Shown piece after piece: positions 21,479 through 33,374 of a stretch of 64,000 nt of DNA (position 1 is the first letter of the stretch; each line of letters opens with the position of its first letter). A model generated the notes under the pieces. That model made no database searches. It was not told the origin of the DNA and worked only from the letters and a program-made list of their open reading frames with translations. The translations under genes and the position numbers were made by a program. Source of the DNA: Anastrepha obliqua (Eukaryota > Arthropoda > Insecta > Diptera > Tephritidae); NCBI RefSeq assembly GCF_027943255.1, contig NC_072896.1:122233879-122297878 (forward strand), read 5' to 3'.

Positions 21479-23036
21479 CAGTGCCACTCAACTGAATAGG
21501 TTTGACTTCTTTTTTAGACTTAGAGCATAATATCTTCATAACGAGCACTCGGATTTAAACCAAATAAATTTTGTTAAGTAAAATGATCAATTATTTATAA
21601 AATGCAAAAGTTTTTTTTAATTTCAAAAACATAACTGAAAATCTACATTATTTTTGGCTGAAGTGAATAGGTTTGACCAACAAAACTATAAAAAAAAATT
21701 ATTCACAGCAATATTTCATGGCACTTGGTAACTTAAATAATAAAAGACACTATTTATGCATTATTTAATATTTGGTATGACCACCCTTATTCTTAATTAT
21801 TTCAAACATTCGAGTTGATAAGGAATCGTAATATATTTCAATTTCACTCAGTGAAATAGTTGGCCAGGATTTTTTAATCGCTTCAACCACGGTCGCCGAG
21901 TCTTGAAATTGTCTTCCCCTTCATACACTCTCCTGGATAAAAGTCCCCAAATGTTCTCGATAATATTTATGTCTGGGGAGTATAGCTGCCCCTCCAGCAA
22001 GTTGAAATTCTGGTCCTTAATTCACTGTTTTGTAACCCGGGCTGTATGGATGGTGGCGTTGTCTTGTTGGTACGTCCATTGCATAGGTCCAAAATTTCGG
22101 AAAACTGGGGAAACAAACTGCAGCTCGCAAATCCCATTAAACGATATGGCTCCCCAAACCATTACGCCTCCTGTACAGGAGTGATGACGACTCAAAAAGC
22201 ATTCCTCTTTTCGCATATCGTGAAAATAATAGTTGTAGCCATCCGGTCCGTCGAGATTGAACTTTTTTTCGTCGGAGAAGACCACAGCCTTCCACTAATT
22301 GTTCCATGTCATGTGATCCCGCGCAAATCGAAGTCGCGCTTCCTTCCGTGCATCATTGAGAGGAGGTTTTTTTTTTATTTTTAATCTCTTTAAGTCTTTA
22401 GCATTCCGAATAACTCGTTTTACCGTTGCCAAACTAGCATTTACACTGCATTTATCCCTGATTTTACTGGCAGAGAGGTGAGAATTCGAAGCTGTTCGAA
22501 GTATTAGTCGCTTCTCTGATGCCGTTGTAGCATATTTTTTTCCTCCTTTTCCCCGTAATCGGCTTAATTACGAAGAAAATTGCTTACCACGTTTTGGCTT
22601 CGACCAATCTTCTTTGATATTTCATTATTTTTTAGGCCAGATTCAAAATAACCTTTAATTTGACCTTTTTCAAAATCGGTTAAAGATTTTCCCCGACCCA
22701 TATTAAAAAAAATGGTAGAATTACTTTAAATTTAAGTAGATCAAAGAAATTATATGTTTTCAATCACGCAGTCAATCAAAAAGTAAAGTCAAAGTTGTCA
22801 AACCTAATCAGATGAGCCAAAAATAGACCACGCATTTAGCGAATTTCACGATGAAAGCAAAATTCTGATTTACCGTTGCATAGAACCCGTTACATTTTTT
22901 TGTCATACTATACATGTTAGGAGTAAACAAATGAATGTTCAAAACAAAAAAGAAATAAGGAAAAAATGCCATAGGAACAAAGAGAGAAGAAAAATAAAGG
23001 AAATAATTTTCAAACTTATTCAGTTGAGCGGCACTG
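21479..23036 (-). mobile_element. Tc3-like transposon, complete length, both terminal repeats
   Basis: The left end CAGTGCCACTCAACTGAATA (21479-21498) and the complement of TTATTCAGTTGAGCGGCACTG at the right end (23016-23036) match with one or two changes, flanked by TA (21477-21478 and 23037-23038). A second inverted pair lies inside: GAAGTGAATAGGTTTGAC near 21660-21677 and its counterpart GTCAAACCTAATCAGATG near 22797-22814. Each end therefore carries two copies of the motif, the IR/DR arrangement known from several Tc1-group transposons. The length is 1,558 bp, with a decayed transposase between the ends. It inserted into one unit of the satellite. Confidence 0.85.
21765..22701 (-). pseudogene. 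Tc3-like transposase, full length but frameshifted
   Basis: The start at 22701 gives MGRGKSLTDFEKGQIKGYFE then NEISKKIGRSQNVVSNFLRN, the paired-like DNA-binding domain. After breaks, [20 protein letters not shown] (from 22285) holds the first catalytic Asp, [20 protein letters not shown] follows, and [13 protein letters not shown] holds the second Asp. Near 21990-21930 the third block reads YSPDINIIENIWGLL, where the usual W-P-A-R/Q-S-P-D is eroded. The end is RMFEIIKNKGGHTKY with a stop at 21765. About 312 codons compares well with about 330 in the family. Several frameshifts and a stop after NFLRN make it inactive. Confidence 0.8.
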
Positions 23037-23830
23037 TACATATGTAGACTCTAACGAATTTTTCGTTTAACCCATTACGTGCCAAATAAAATTTTGCTGT
23101 GGAAGTATCAAAATGTCTTTATTACTTGTTAAAAACTATTTTCTGGTTCCACCGTTTTTACTTCTAATGAATCTTTTCGTTTAACCAATTATGCGCCAAA
23201 GTAAATTTTGAGGTAGAAATAACAAAATTCTTTTATTACTTGTAAAAACTAATTTCTGGCTTCAACGCTATTATACCAGCCGCTAACGAATTTTTCGTTT
23301 AACCCATTATGCGCCAAACAAAATATTGCTGTGAAAATGATAAAATTCCGTCATTACTTGCTAAAAACTATTTTCTGATTCCACCGTTACTACGTTTAAT
23401 GTATATTTTCGTTTAACCCATTATGCGCCAAAAGAAAAATTTTGCTGTGGAGAAAACTAAATTCCTTCATTACTTGTCAAATTGTATTGCATTAACGATA
23501 TTGTTCACGTACTCTACTAAATTTTTTCGTTTAACCTATTATGAACCAAAAAAGTCTTTCCCGTCGAAATATCGAAACTTCTTTATTGCTCGTTAAAACA
23601 AATGTCAGGCTCCCCCGCTATTACACACAAACGGTAATCAATTTTTCCTTTAACCGATTATGCGCCAAAAAAAATTTGATGGGGAAATACCAAAATTTAT
23701 TTTATTACTTGTCGAAAAATAGTAACTCTATTGCAAATGACCTCAAACGAAAATGTTTTTTTTAACCCATTGTGAGCCAAACAAAACGTCGATGTGTTTT
23801 GTTTACTACTTGTTAAAATTTTTTTTAACT

Positions 23831-26050
23831 AAAGGAATAACGGAAATTTATTTTAATTAAATGAAAAAGTATTATTTTATTGCCAAAAATTGTCATCCTT
23901 AAATGTGAAGACTGATCTCACAATTTACAAAACGCCAACAAAACACCTTTTTTCGATGCATCACATAATTATTCTTTTTATATAATAAAATATGTTCATA
24001 TATTTCATGTAAAAGATTATCTCCTATGTAGAAAATTTCAAATAAAACAAATATTTTTAGCTATCACTTACGAGTATCAGTAGGATTACCTCACAAAACG
24101 CGCTATAAACACAAAGCTAAAGTGTTTCTCATAATTTTTTGTTTTTGTAACCTTTAGATTCACTATTTAGCTTAACATTAATAGAGTCGAAAGGAATATG
24201 AACCAAATTTACTAGGTCGTGTTAACCCACCGTAGTTCCACATGACAGCGAATGTGTTAAATAAGAGCCTATAAAATGTCAGCAAAAATATTTTGGTATA
24301 AGTCCATCACCATTTAATCACCCTGCAGCTTGGAACACATGTATCCCACTAAATGAGATTAAAGTAAAAGAAACCAAAGTGGAAATGCAAAAGAATCGCA
24401 TAACTCGACAAATAGCAACTTGGCACTGAGCCATTTCACACTTATGTGAGTGTGTGTGAGTTTTTTCTGTAGTAAAGGAAATGCATTCTTCTTATATTGT
24501 GCAGCGTACCGAATGCATTTTAAGCGTATGCTGTTATGTGTTCGTGTGTGTGTGTGTGTGTAAGTAAATACAGGCAGTGCTATCCTTGAACTTACCAAAA
24601 GACATACGATTTTTAATTAAGTTTTAACAACTGAGCTTGCAGCATTTATTATTACACACACACGCTTGTAGATATATAAAACTATATAAAATACAAATAT
24701 ATGTGTATGTTTGTGCGCACGGATATATAGTCCAACTATAAAAGTATGCGCAGAGCGCCAAGTCCATTGGATTTAAAATACAAGTTTATTACGAGTACAT
24801 TACGGACCCACACAATCCCCCATCGGCACGACTGTATGGGTACAGAGAAACACTCAAACACATATGCACACATGCATGTATTATAAGTATACACACATAC
24901 ATGCATGTAGTGTTCCTAGATGCACATAAACATAGCCGAGAGTGTCACATGAGTAGTAACTATAAAAATGCTGTTGTTCTGCATCTTTATTAAAATCTTA
25001 CAAAAGCATAGGGAATTTGCTTGTATGTATGTGTGCATATATATTATGTTTGGGTGCGTGTGCCTGAAATTGTCAAGTGCCTGCGGCTTTCCTCATAACA
25101 GCATGCATAGCCATTGTCTTTTTCACTATTATTGCTTTGCCTTCATATTTACTGGTAGACTCTTTTTGCACTCTTTTGCTTGTCCTCCATACATTTGTGC
25201 TTACATACATACTTGCACTTGTCTTTATGTCCAATATTATTTTGTTTGACTTTCTCACTGCCCGGGAGGTGTCGTTGGTGGTCAACACTTTCGCTGCTCA
25301 TAAATGTATCCATTCTCGAGTTTAATGTTTATTTGCGCCAGCGGGTGATAATCAACAAATATCAGTTACTAGTATTGGCCTTCAAGTGCAATAAAAAAGG
25401 ATATGAAGGAAAGTGATGAAATGCTTCAATTTTGGTTTTGAATACTACAGTTGATGGCTGGAAATAGTATCGTTGATTTTCTCTTGGTCTGATATCTGAT
25501 TTTATTTCGAAATTATAAATGCCAGTAGTTGTAGTTCTTTTTTATTTAAGCAATTGAGAGCAGACAAAACTATAAAGCTGGTAATATCATTACAACTGTA
25601 TACCACTTGTAAGTATGAAGCATCAATTTCGTCGGTTAATCAAACGTGGCCTCTAAGTGATTTATTTTTACGGCTCTCCCATCAATCGGAAGAAATAGAA
25701 CATTAAATGGTCAACACGACATAAACCCAGTTCGCTGGTGAATAGCTCGAACAAGTATTTGTTAATTCTAATAAATTCCTCGTATTACTACTTTTTTACA
25801 CAAGTACAGATTTTAAAGATACTTCTATAGCTTTGATTTGTTTTAGTGCTGCTATTGTATTCGAATTTTGTATTAAAATTTTTTCATTTTTAATTCAAAT
25901 GTTATATGTATAATTAACACCCTTAACTTTACACCCAGTTTAAAATAATGAGAGTTTTTTGTCGGGACAGACTGGCAAGTACAGTACTCAGACACAATTA
26001 AGTCCAATGTATACACTCCGATTTGCTTTTTAATTTTCTTTTAATCTACT
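23831..26050. other. No gene recognised; AT-rich with CA/TG tracts
   Basis: There is a (TG)n run at 24544-24561 and CA-rich stretches at 24650-24930. The overlapping open frames at 24968-25416 lie in three frames of low-complexity sequence and have no domain. Confidence 0.5.
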
Positions 26051-26069
26051 CGACCTCCCTAATGCTTGC

Positions 26070-26767
26070 AGTGTCTTTCAGGCGGAAGTACTGGCAATTG
26101 GGTATGCTTGTACACTACTAATCGCAGATTCCTCCTTTAAGGACAATATCGCTATTCTTTCGGATAGCCAAGCTGCAATCCAGGCACTGCGTTCAGCTAC
26201 AACAACCTCTAAAGTGATGGAACAAAGCAGGACTAGCCTTACCACCTTGAGCGAAAACCATTAAGATACCTTAATCTGGGCCCCGGTACATCGGACCATT
26301 GAAGGTAATGAAAAAGCGGATGAACTGGCAAGAAGAGGATCTGTCATTAATAGCGCTCTTGCAGAATCGGTATTCACACCACTAGGTGCTGTCAAGAGTG
26401 TAATTTCCCTAAAATACCTTCCAATCGCGGATTGTAGACGGAGAAACCAGACGAAATGCAAAATCAGAAGAACGTAATGGCCCACCTACAACCTCAAGCA
26501 ATCGTCAATATTGATAAACATGAAACGACGGGACGCCTGGAGACTAACGGCAGTCATAACTGGCTTTTGGTCTGGTCTTTGGAGAACAAGCAGCCAAAAT
26601 GGGCATCCCTCACAACACATATCTTGTATTTTCTCTGCGGATACCCTACCCTATGGAAGGACAAAATGTTTACCCTGGGTAAACCGCTGTTCGAGAGTCT
26701 GGGACAGCTGTCTGGCTTAGATGTCAACAACCTGATAAGGTTCCTGAATCGCACAGACTGGATATAA
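26070..26767 (+). pseudogene. Non-LTR ORF2 RNase H and C-terminal domain (LOA/R1-like)
   Basis: FQAEVLAIGYACTLL (from about 26077) and IAILSDSQAAIQALRSATTT (26148-26207) are RNase H blocks with the catalytic Glu and Asp. APVHRTIEGNEKADELARRG (26280-26339) is the third, where the usual GHxGI has become HRTI. An in-frame stop (26262-26264) lies before it. Downstream, frames read MKRRDAWRLTAVITG and then, at 26595-26764, LYFLCGYPTLWKDKM...SLGQLSGLDVNNLIRFLNRT, the tail domain of the family, ending in a stop at 26765. The sequence after 26768 may be its 3' untranslated part. The RT is missing. Confidence 0.7.
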
Positions 26768-27080
26768 TTATGCTGTAAATAACTGGTAAACAAGTTGGTA
26801 ACGAGGATGTGGCAACAAAATGGTGCGGAAGCGCCAGTTGGATTCTGGAAGAATCACCACTTAAACCATCCAACCAACTCGACCTCCGAAGAAATAGAAG
26901 AAAGAGTGGATCTTGTGTTGCAGAGGAGCCAAGGTGGTCTCTTCTTAACACATCAATGCCAAAGTCCTCAAGCCTGGTTCGAGCAAGGGCTGAGCAGACT
27001 TTTGTTGGGTTAGCGTACGACCAACGCCATTTAGATTTGGGGGATTAAAGTTTGGTACCTTGGATTTCTTAGTGAATATA

Positions 27081-27911
27081 AAGGGTGGTTAAGTTTAAAA
27101 GACCGGCGTTGATTTTGAATAAAATACAATTTTTCTAGGAAAACTTATCATTTCTCTTTATTACGATAATACTGGTATAGCTCAATTACGTATAGAACAA
27201 AATATTGGCCAAATGGCCGCCGCGGCCTCGGCGGAACATCTCCATCCGATTGTCCAAATTTTCGATGACTCTGAGGCATAATTGAGGTTCTATGCCGTTA
27301 ATGTGCCGAGTTATCTCATCCTTTAGCTCTTGACTGGTTGCTGGTTATCGACGTACACCTTTTCTTTCAAATAACCCGAAAGAAAGAAGCCCAACGATGT
27401 CAAATCACATGATCTTGGCGGCCAATTGACATCACCGCGACGTGAGATTATTCGGCCATCAAATTTTGCGTGTAAAAGAGCTATTGTTTCGTTAGCTGTG
27501 TGACAAGTGGCACCGTCGTGTTGAAACCACATATCGTCCACATCCATATCTTCCAATTCTGGTCATAAAAAGTTCGTTATCATCTCACGATAATGCCGCC
27601 GGTCCATAAACCGCACCAAACAGTCAGTCTTTGTGAGTGCATTGGTTTTTCGGTAATCACTTTTGGATTATCATTCGCCCAAATGCGGCAATTCTGCTTA
27701 TTGACGAATCCACTGAGCTGAAAATGTGCCTAATCACTGAAAATGAAGAGCGCGATATGCATTTTGGATTTGAACGCAATAACTCTAACGCGTTGCTCGA
27801 TTATGTATCTTTTCTTGGTTCAAATTGAATTAGTCTGAAATTGAAAAATATCAAATGAAATGCTGAAAAAAACTTGACGTTTAGGTGTGGTTCACATTCA
27901 AAATTATACTT
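27081..27911 (-). mobile_element. DD41D mariner-like element, internally deleted, one end damaged
   Basis: The right end (27081, after TA 27079-27080) carries AAGGGTGGTTAAGTTTAAAAG, the 3' terminal repeat of the family. The 5' terminus (27911, TA at 27912-27913) has lost most of its repeat, leaving CTT and ATTTTGAATGTGAACC. The transposase C-terminal half is on the minus strand: MEDMDVDDMWFQHDGATCH (second Asp changed in context, QQD to QHD), DVNWPPRSCDLTSLGFFL (third Asp lost, expected TPLDFF) and GYLKEKVYVD, then a frameshift. The rest of the C-terminus (27350-27230) is recognisable in other frames. No linker duplication is present at this copy. Confidence 0.8.
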
Positions 27912-27913
27912 TA

Positions 27914-30828
27914 TAATATAAGTATTATCAACACAAATCTCTTCATTCACCGTAAATTAAAAATTGCAGGTGCAGTCGATCCGGCCGCACGCCTTCCACA
28001 CACAGTCTTCGTCGAAGTGAGCTAACATTTTCCTTTTTATTACCTGAAAAAAGTAGAAGTAAAAATAAAATATAAAAACCACTTCGCACAATTTATGGCA
28101 TGCACATTAAATGGTCCAAAAACAGCCACAAAATTATGATTTATTTTATTGTCCTTAAAAAAAATGCATCCAAAATATGATTATTTTTTCCTTCATCACC
28201 GTCGTCTAAACCCTTAAATGCCAACTTTCTTTCACCATAATTTAAGTTTAATTATTTATAGAACTGTATATTCATGCAGCCAGCCCTATTTGACAAGTTA
28301 TTTGTTCAATTACAAAAACCCCAACCTAGTCTGCACACTCAATAAATTTGCCACAAAATCATAAATCATATTTGGAAGCCAAGAATGTACCACAAATTCA
28401 AAACTAGTACGAAAAACGAAAAACTATCAAAGAAAAAAAAACGAAAAAGTTATGTTAGCAGAAAATAAATAAATTTGTAGCCAAAAGCACTTGTGAGGAA
28501 AATAGAACGAGAAAAAGCCTCGAAAACATGAAAACATTCATCACTTACGTACGAGCGACAGTTATACGAATTTGAATTTGCGTTTGCCCAAGAGATGTAG
28601 CCGTGTATGGGAAAGAGCCACCAGCGCACACACATAGAACACACACATACATATATGCGAGTACTTATGCTATAAATATGCATTTACGACCATGCGGATG
28701 CGTGCACACTGACCTACTGCACAAAAACATAAAAAATAAATAAAAAAAGTATAAAGAAAAATAAATAAAAAACCGAAGAACTTGTGCGTGTGCGTATGTT
28801 TGTATTAGCGCCAAGCAGGAATAACATAAACTACAAGACATTTTGCATATTCCAGCTAGTTTAACATCTCTGTACATTCTATTTTTTATACGCACACATT
28901 TTTTGCCAGACTTGCTCAAAGTCACATCCCTGATAGCTGAACAATTGAAAAGTAAAAAACATTTTTGCACCAATGGCAATGTTAAACTGCGGGAAAAGCG
29001 TCTTCCGCTTGTAGAGGGAATAAACAATTTTTTTACTATTTTTTACCAAAATCTTAGAAAACGCACTTTCAGTAAGTTAAAATGCCTAGATTCATTGAAA
29101 TGGAAAGTAGTCATCAGTCCATACGCACACAGCTACTTATTCACTTTTCATAGCCAACTCAGTCTTCACACACACATACACCCAAACACGCAGCGGCTTA
29201 CATATTTCACACCCAATGGCTAACAATCAAAATCGAATTTAATACATTTTCTCAAATCCCTGTGGCAGCCACAAGACAAGGCACATACACACACACATAC
29301 GCACACGCATTTGGATTGCAATTTGCGGCTGTAACATTCGCATGCACGTTCGTCATATGCTCGCACACATACACACGTTGGCAACATATTTGTTGCATGG
29401 CATGTTATTGGTTATGTTGGCCGGTCTTATTCGAAATGAATGGCATTCAATTTCACGTATTTCACTGGCCGACAGCCGGGCACTGTTGTGAAACAACGGC
29501 TGCTCGCTTGCTTGCCTGCTTGCGTGACTTTCTTTGCTAACAAAAGCATATTGGCCATTATCTGTCTGTGTATGCATGTGTGTGTGTGTGGAGCAAGAAT
29601 GTGTGGCTTATGGAAAGTGAAGGAAAATGAAAACTCTGCTAGCTGCTAGAAATAACCAAAATATTTCATGCAAGCCAGCCACTCAAAATGCGAGAACCTA
29701 ATATCGGCATGAGTTTGCTATGAAAACGTACATAAATCCTGCTTACATTCTCTCCGACAGTAGAACTAAGGAGCCAATTTACTATTTTTACTATTCCTTC
29801 TCTTTACTATGCTTGCCTTCGTGCCCTTTCTTGCCCGTGGCCACCATTTTTGACCAACCAGTATATGAAAATGTTCGAATAAATCACTGAAAATCTAAAA
29901 CTTCATGCCCCACTCCAGCCGGGTGGGCCATCAAAAAAGTTCGGCACACAAGCAAGACTTCTAATATGCCACAAAAGTGTTTCTTACAACTCTCATCTTC
30001 CTCACCCGCTACGCCGGCCATTGCATTGCCCTGCTTCCAGTTTCCATTCATTCATACGCGATTTTAAGTTCATAAAGTGGCATGAATGTCTTGTGTGTGT
30101 GAATGCATGTCGCCTGGTGCAGCTTTGGCAATTGTTATTGCGCTTGGCATTGTTGGTTTTGTTGTGGTTGCTTTTGCTGTCTGCTTAAATGTCCAAAGTA
30201 AACGTTAGTTTTTGCCAATGGCTAACCAGCAATAAGGCGACAGCAAGAAAATTTACTGGCCAAATGCAGGCGAAACGAATGGAAAAATGTTGCGAGGCAC
30301 ACAAACACACATGCATACATACATTTATAATAGTTTGAAGGGTAATGTGCCATTGACATATGAGTGTGTTTTCATAAGCCTCTGAATTGTGTTAGAGTTT
30401 CAATGTTTTTTTTAATTTTTTATTGCCTTTTTAACAAAACACTTTCAACACAAATTTATTATTTAAGAAAATTTATATTAACATGAAGCTGTTTTCTGTT
30501 GTTCTATTGTTTCATAAGTTATTTCAAATCAAAAGAAAATCAGAGTTTTTGCGTAAAATGTTTGCGCAAATGGTGAAAAACTTTTTTGTGGTCGAACATT
30601 AGCATCCATTATGACAAATGACATACCGGTCAGCTTCGGTTATTTCTGTGATTTGATCGACATTATCTGAATGGATGCAACAAAAAACAGAAAAAAATTT
30701 GGTTAGTATAAAATTTGACTTTTAACAAGAGCATAAACTTTAAATTAGTTTACCGATACTTTACGAGATATCGAACACTACAGCCAATCACCGAAAAAAT
30801 AGTGGACTTCTTTTTCCTCACATTAATA
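27914..30828. other. No gene recognised; long CA/TG-rich spacer
   Basis: Frames at 28450-28683, 28665-29027, 28843-29223 and 29262-29540 overlap on opposite strands and are dominated by ACATACACAC-type words. No domain or repeat family was recognised in this 2.9 kb, the longest such stretch before 58.7 kb. Confidence 0.5.
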
Positions 30829-31204
30829 AAGGGTGGCTAAATTTCAAGGGCCGATGTTGAATGTGAACCACACCTAAACGTCAACGACACCATTGGATTA
30901 TTTCTTTGAAGTTATTTGAAATTAAAGGTGTACGTCGATAAGCCAGCAACAATTCAAGAGCTAAAGGATGAGAGAATTCGGCACACTAACGGCATAGAAC
31001 CTCAATTATGCCTCATCGTCATCGAAAATTTGGACCAGCGGATGGAGGAGTGCCGCCAAGACCGCGGCGGTCATTTGGGCGATATTTTGTTCCATACATA
31101 ATTCAACTATACAAATATTATCATAGTAAAGAGAAATGATAATAATTTCCTAAAAAAATGTATTTTATTCAAAATCAACACCGGGCCTTGAAACTTAACC
31201 ACCT
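30829..31204 (+). mobile_element. DD41D-derived MITE, 376 bp
   Basis: It starts AAGGGTGGCTAAATTTCAAG after TA (30827-30828) and ends with the complement repeat CTTGAAACTTAACCACCT before TA (31205-31206). The 5' leader is joined directly to the end of the transposase by a large deletion at ...CTAAACGTCAA|CGACACC (about 30884). The remaining coding sequence reads KVYVDKPATIQELKDERIRH and PQLCLIVIENLDQRMEE to 31101. The same deletion junction is found in the copies at 36870 and 58165. The bases after its right TA (GATAA) match the first five of the linker seen in the composite copies. Confidence 0.8.
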
Positions 31205-31261
31205 TAGATAAATATTTTTTTTTTAATTTCATTTAAGATAGCTTAGCAGTACTCGCTTTAA

Positions 31262-31558
31262 TAAAGAGCGTTGGATCTTCCAGCAAGATTCAGCGAAAAC
31301 CACCCAGCAGTGGCTAAAAACGAATATTCCTGGGTTCCTAGCCGCAGAAGATTGGCCATCTGGAAGTCCAAATCTGAATCCATTGGACCACAGTTTGTGA
31401 TCAAAATTGGATAACATGGCCTGTCGTATACCTTACAGAAATTTGGAGAGTTTCAAACAACCTTTAATTCAAGCAGCGACGTCAACATCCACGGAAACCG
31501 TGCGTGGTTCAACAGCTGGATGGCCTAATCGTTTGAAGGTTTGTGTAAAAAAATAGCG
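31262..31558 (+). pseudogene. DD37D (maT-like) transposase C-terminal fragment
   Basis: Reads RWIFQQDSAKTTQQWLKTNI, then AAEDWPSGSPNLNPLDHSL with both C-terminal catalytic Asp residues, and after a stop (TGG to TGA in HSLW) continues KLDNMACRIPYRNLESFKQP and GWPNRLKVCVKK, ending at 31558. About five codons are missing after DSA compared with the family pattern D-S-A-P-x-H-x-A, which shortens the D-to-D spacing. The AT-rich sequence to 31690 may be its trailer. Confidence 0.7.
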
Positions 31559-32648
31559 TGACCATTTCGAATGAAAATTTCATTTTTTTTTAATTCTTAC
31601 ATGATTAAATACAACTAATTTCATTAAAAAAGTATTATAAATATTCATATCTTTAAGGGACTTTACTTGTAGCAGGATTAAGAATATATCCAGAGAAGCA
31701 CTTGAGTCTGTATAGAGCAGCACATTTTCTTATTTCCCGGTATTCGAAAATTTCAGTTGATAAATCGCCGTTGCTATTCCATACATACTTACAAGTACAT
31801 GTGATAATTCGTACGAATTCATATGAAAATAAAAAGCAAACCGTAAGCGAGCTGTAAGCGCCATTTTAAGGGAAAGAGACAAAAATCCTAGAACTGGTGT
31901 TCCGAAATCAGTTCAACATATAGTCGAGACATCCGCAAATAGTGTTCACCTAAGAACTACAGGTATTAAGAAACAGCCTAATAATAGCGGATATTTCAGC
32001 AGGACACCACGTAAAGAGCGTCTAATTTTAGAAAAAATCCGAAGCCTTCGGCTTGATTTTGTACTGTCACATATTGGCAAGGAAATGGATTGCCGATCCA
32101 AAGTTTTATTTACCGAGGATCGAAGCTCAATATATTTTGAACTGATGGCCGTGCTGAAATACTGGGGAGTTGAAATGCGAATATGGAAATGAAAAATTTG
32201 ATACCTACTATGAAGCACGGCGGAGGTAGCGTAATGGTCTCGAGAGCCATAGCTGCATCTGGCGTTGGAAAGATGGCCTTTATTCAAGGTACTATGGACC
32301 AATGTGAATACGAAAACATGTTGGAACAACATTTGAAGCCATCAGTATGTTTTCCAACAAAACAGCCTTAAGCATAGCATACTAATTGTCAAAGTCAAAG
32401 AATTGCGCACCCAGCCAACTAAATACACCCCCGCTGAGTTCGGGCTTACATCCGATAAAGCATGTTTGGGAGCTTTCAGATAGAAAAATGCGATGAAGTG
32501 CGGTAACTGATAGAAACTGGAATAAGAAAGAGTTGATGGAGGCACAGGATCAACTGGTTGGATCAATGCCTCGACGCCTTCAAGCAGTGATTGAATGAAA
32601 GTAGTGGGCCAACTAAATACTAAAAGGGTTCAAAAAGGCTAGTTTTAA

Positions 32649-33374
32649 ATGAATAAGGAAAGAGGATTTAAAGTAGTCTTACGTAATATGCACCACTCTA
32701 CAGACCAAGAAGAAATTAAAAAAGAACTAAGCGAACATGGCCACAAAGTACTTAACATTACTAATATAATACAAAGAACAACAAAAAAACCACTATCACT
32801 TTTTTTCATCGAACTACAAGCAAGTTATAACAACAAAGACATTTACAATATAAACAAGCTAATGAACTGCATAGTCTCCTTTGAGGCACCTCACCATAAG
32901 CGCACCATTTCACAGTGCACGAAATGCCAGAAATGCGGTCATACAAAAAATTATTGTACAAGAGATCCAGTATGCGTGAAATGCGCTGGTAGACATCTAT
33001 CAATAGAATGCAATAACCAAATAAAAGAAGTTAAATGCGCCTTATGTGGAGGTAACCATACCGCCAACTACAAAGGATGCGAAATTTATAAGGCACTTAA
33101 AGTCCAAAGATTTCCACCTCTGCGAAATAAAGAACCAACATCAAATACAAATAAAAATAATACGCCAATAACAACAGCCGTAACAAACATAATTCCCGGA
33201 GTCAGCTATGCTGATGTTGCATCTTCTTCAAGAGAACATAAAGCAGAGCAGGAGCTGACTAACAAATCTGAAAAAAACAATGATATCGAAGAGCTTAAAG
33301 AGCTAGTCAACCAGATGACAAATATGATGAATATAATTACAATGCTTTTAAAGAATATGAATGGACAAAAGTGA
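32649..33374 (+). CDS. Jockey ORF1 (gag-like nucleic-acid-binding protein), N-terminally truncated
   Basis: ORF1 protein of Jockey elements coats the RNA and forms ribonucleoprotein particles. Residues 5-80 form an RRM-like domain (FKVVLRNMHHSTDQEEIKKE). Three zinc knuckles follow: CQKCGHTKNYC (about 97-107), CVKCAGRHLSIEC (113-125) and CALCGGNHTANYKGC (134-148). A low-complexity linker (N, T) and a C-terminal acidic/coiled segment (KNNDIEELKELVNQMTNMMN) complete it. At 241 codons it is shorter than full Jockey ORF1, because the N-terminal part is missing. The ATG and next bases belong to the target-site duplication, so this start is fortuitous. ORF2 begins 14 nt before its stop. Confidence 0.85.
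   Translation: MNKERGFKVVLRNMHHSTDQEEIKKELSEHGHKVLNITNIIQRTTKKPLSLFFIELQASYNNKDIYNINKLMNCIVSFEAPHHKRTISQCTKCQKCGHTKNYCTRDPVCVKCAGRHLSIECNNQIKEVKCALCGGNHTANYKGCEIYKALKVQRFPPLRNKEPTSNTNKNNTPITTAVTNIIPGVSYADVASSSREHKAEQELTNKSEKNNDIEELKELVNQMTNMMNIITMLLKNMNGQK

Larger units (their letters stand above)
21170..23830 (+). repeat. Tandem satellite, period about 116 bp, interrupted by a Tc3-like element
   Basis: About ten units, anchored on GAATTTTTCGTTTAACCCAT and the following TATGCGCCAAA. They recur near 21182, 21306, 21401, 23071, 23180, 23298, 23414, 23533, 23652 and 23763, so spacing is 95-125 bp. Each unit continues AAATTTTGCTGTGG...CAAAATTC...TTATTACTTGTTAAAAACTA and (C/T)TGGCTCCACCGCTA. Units are diverged, with the end units most eroded. 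The array is split by the transposon at 21479-23036, and without it spans about 1.1 kb. It is non-coding. Confidence 0.8.

Noticed and set aside
23041..23830. CRISPR-like array
   Set aside because: The units are diverged ~116-bp satellite repeats without short identical repeats and unique spacers.
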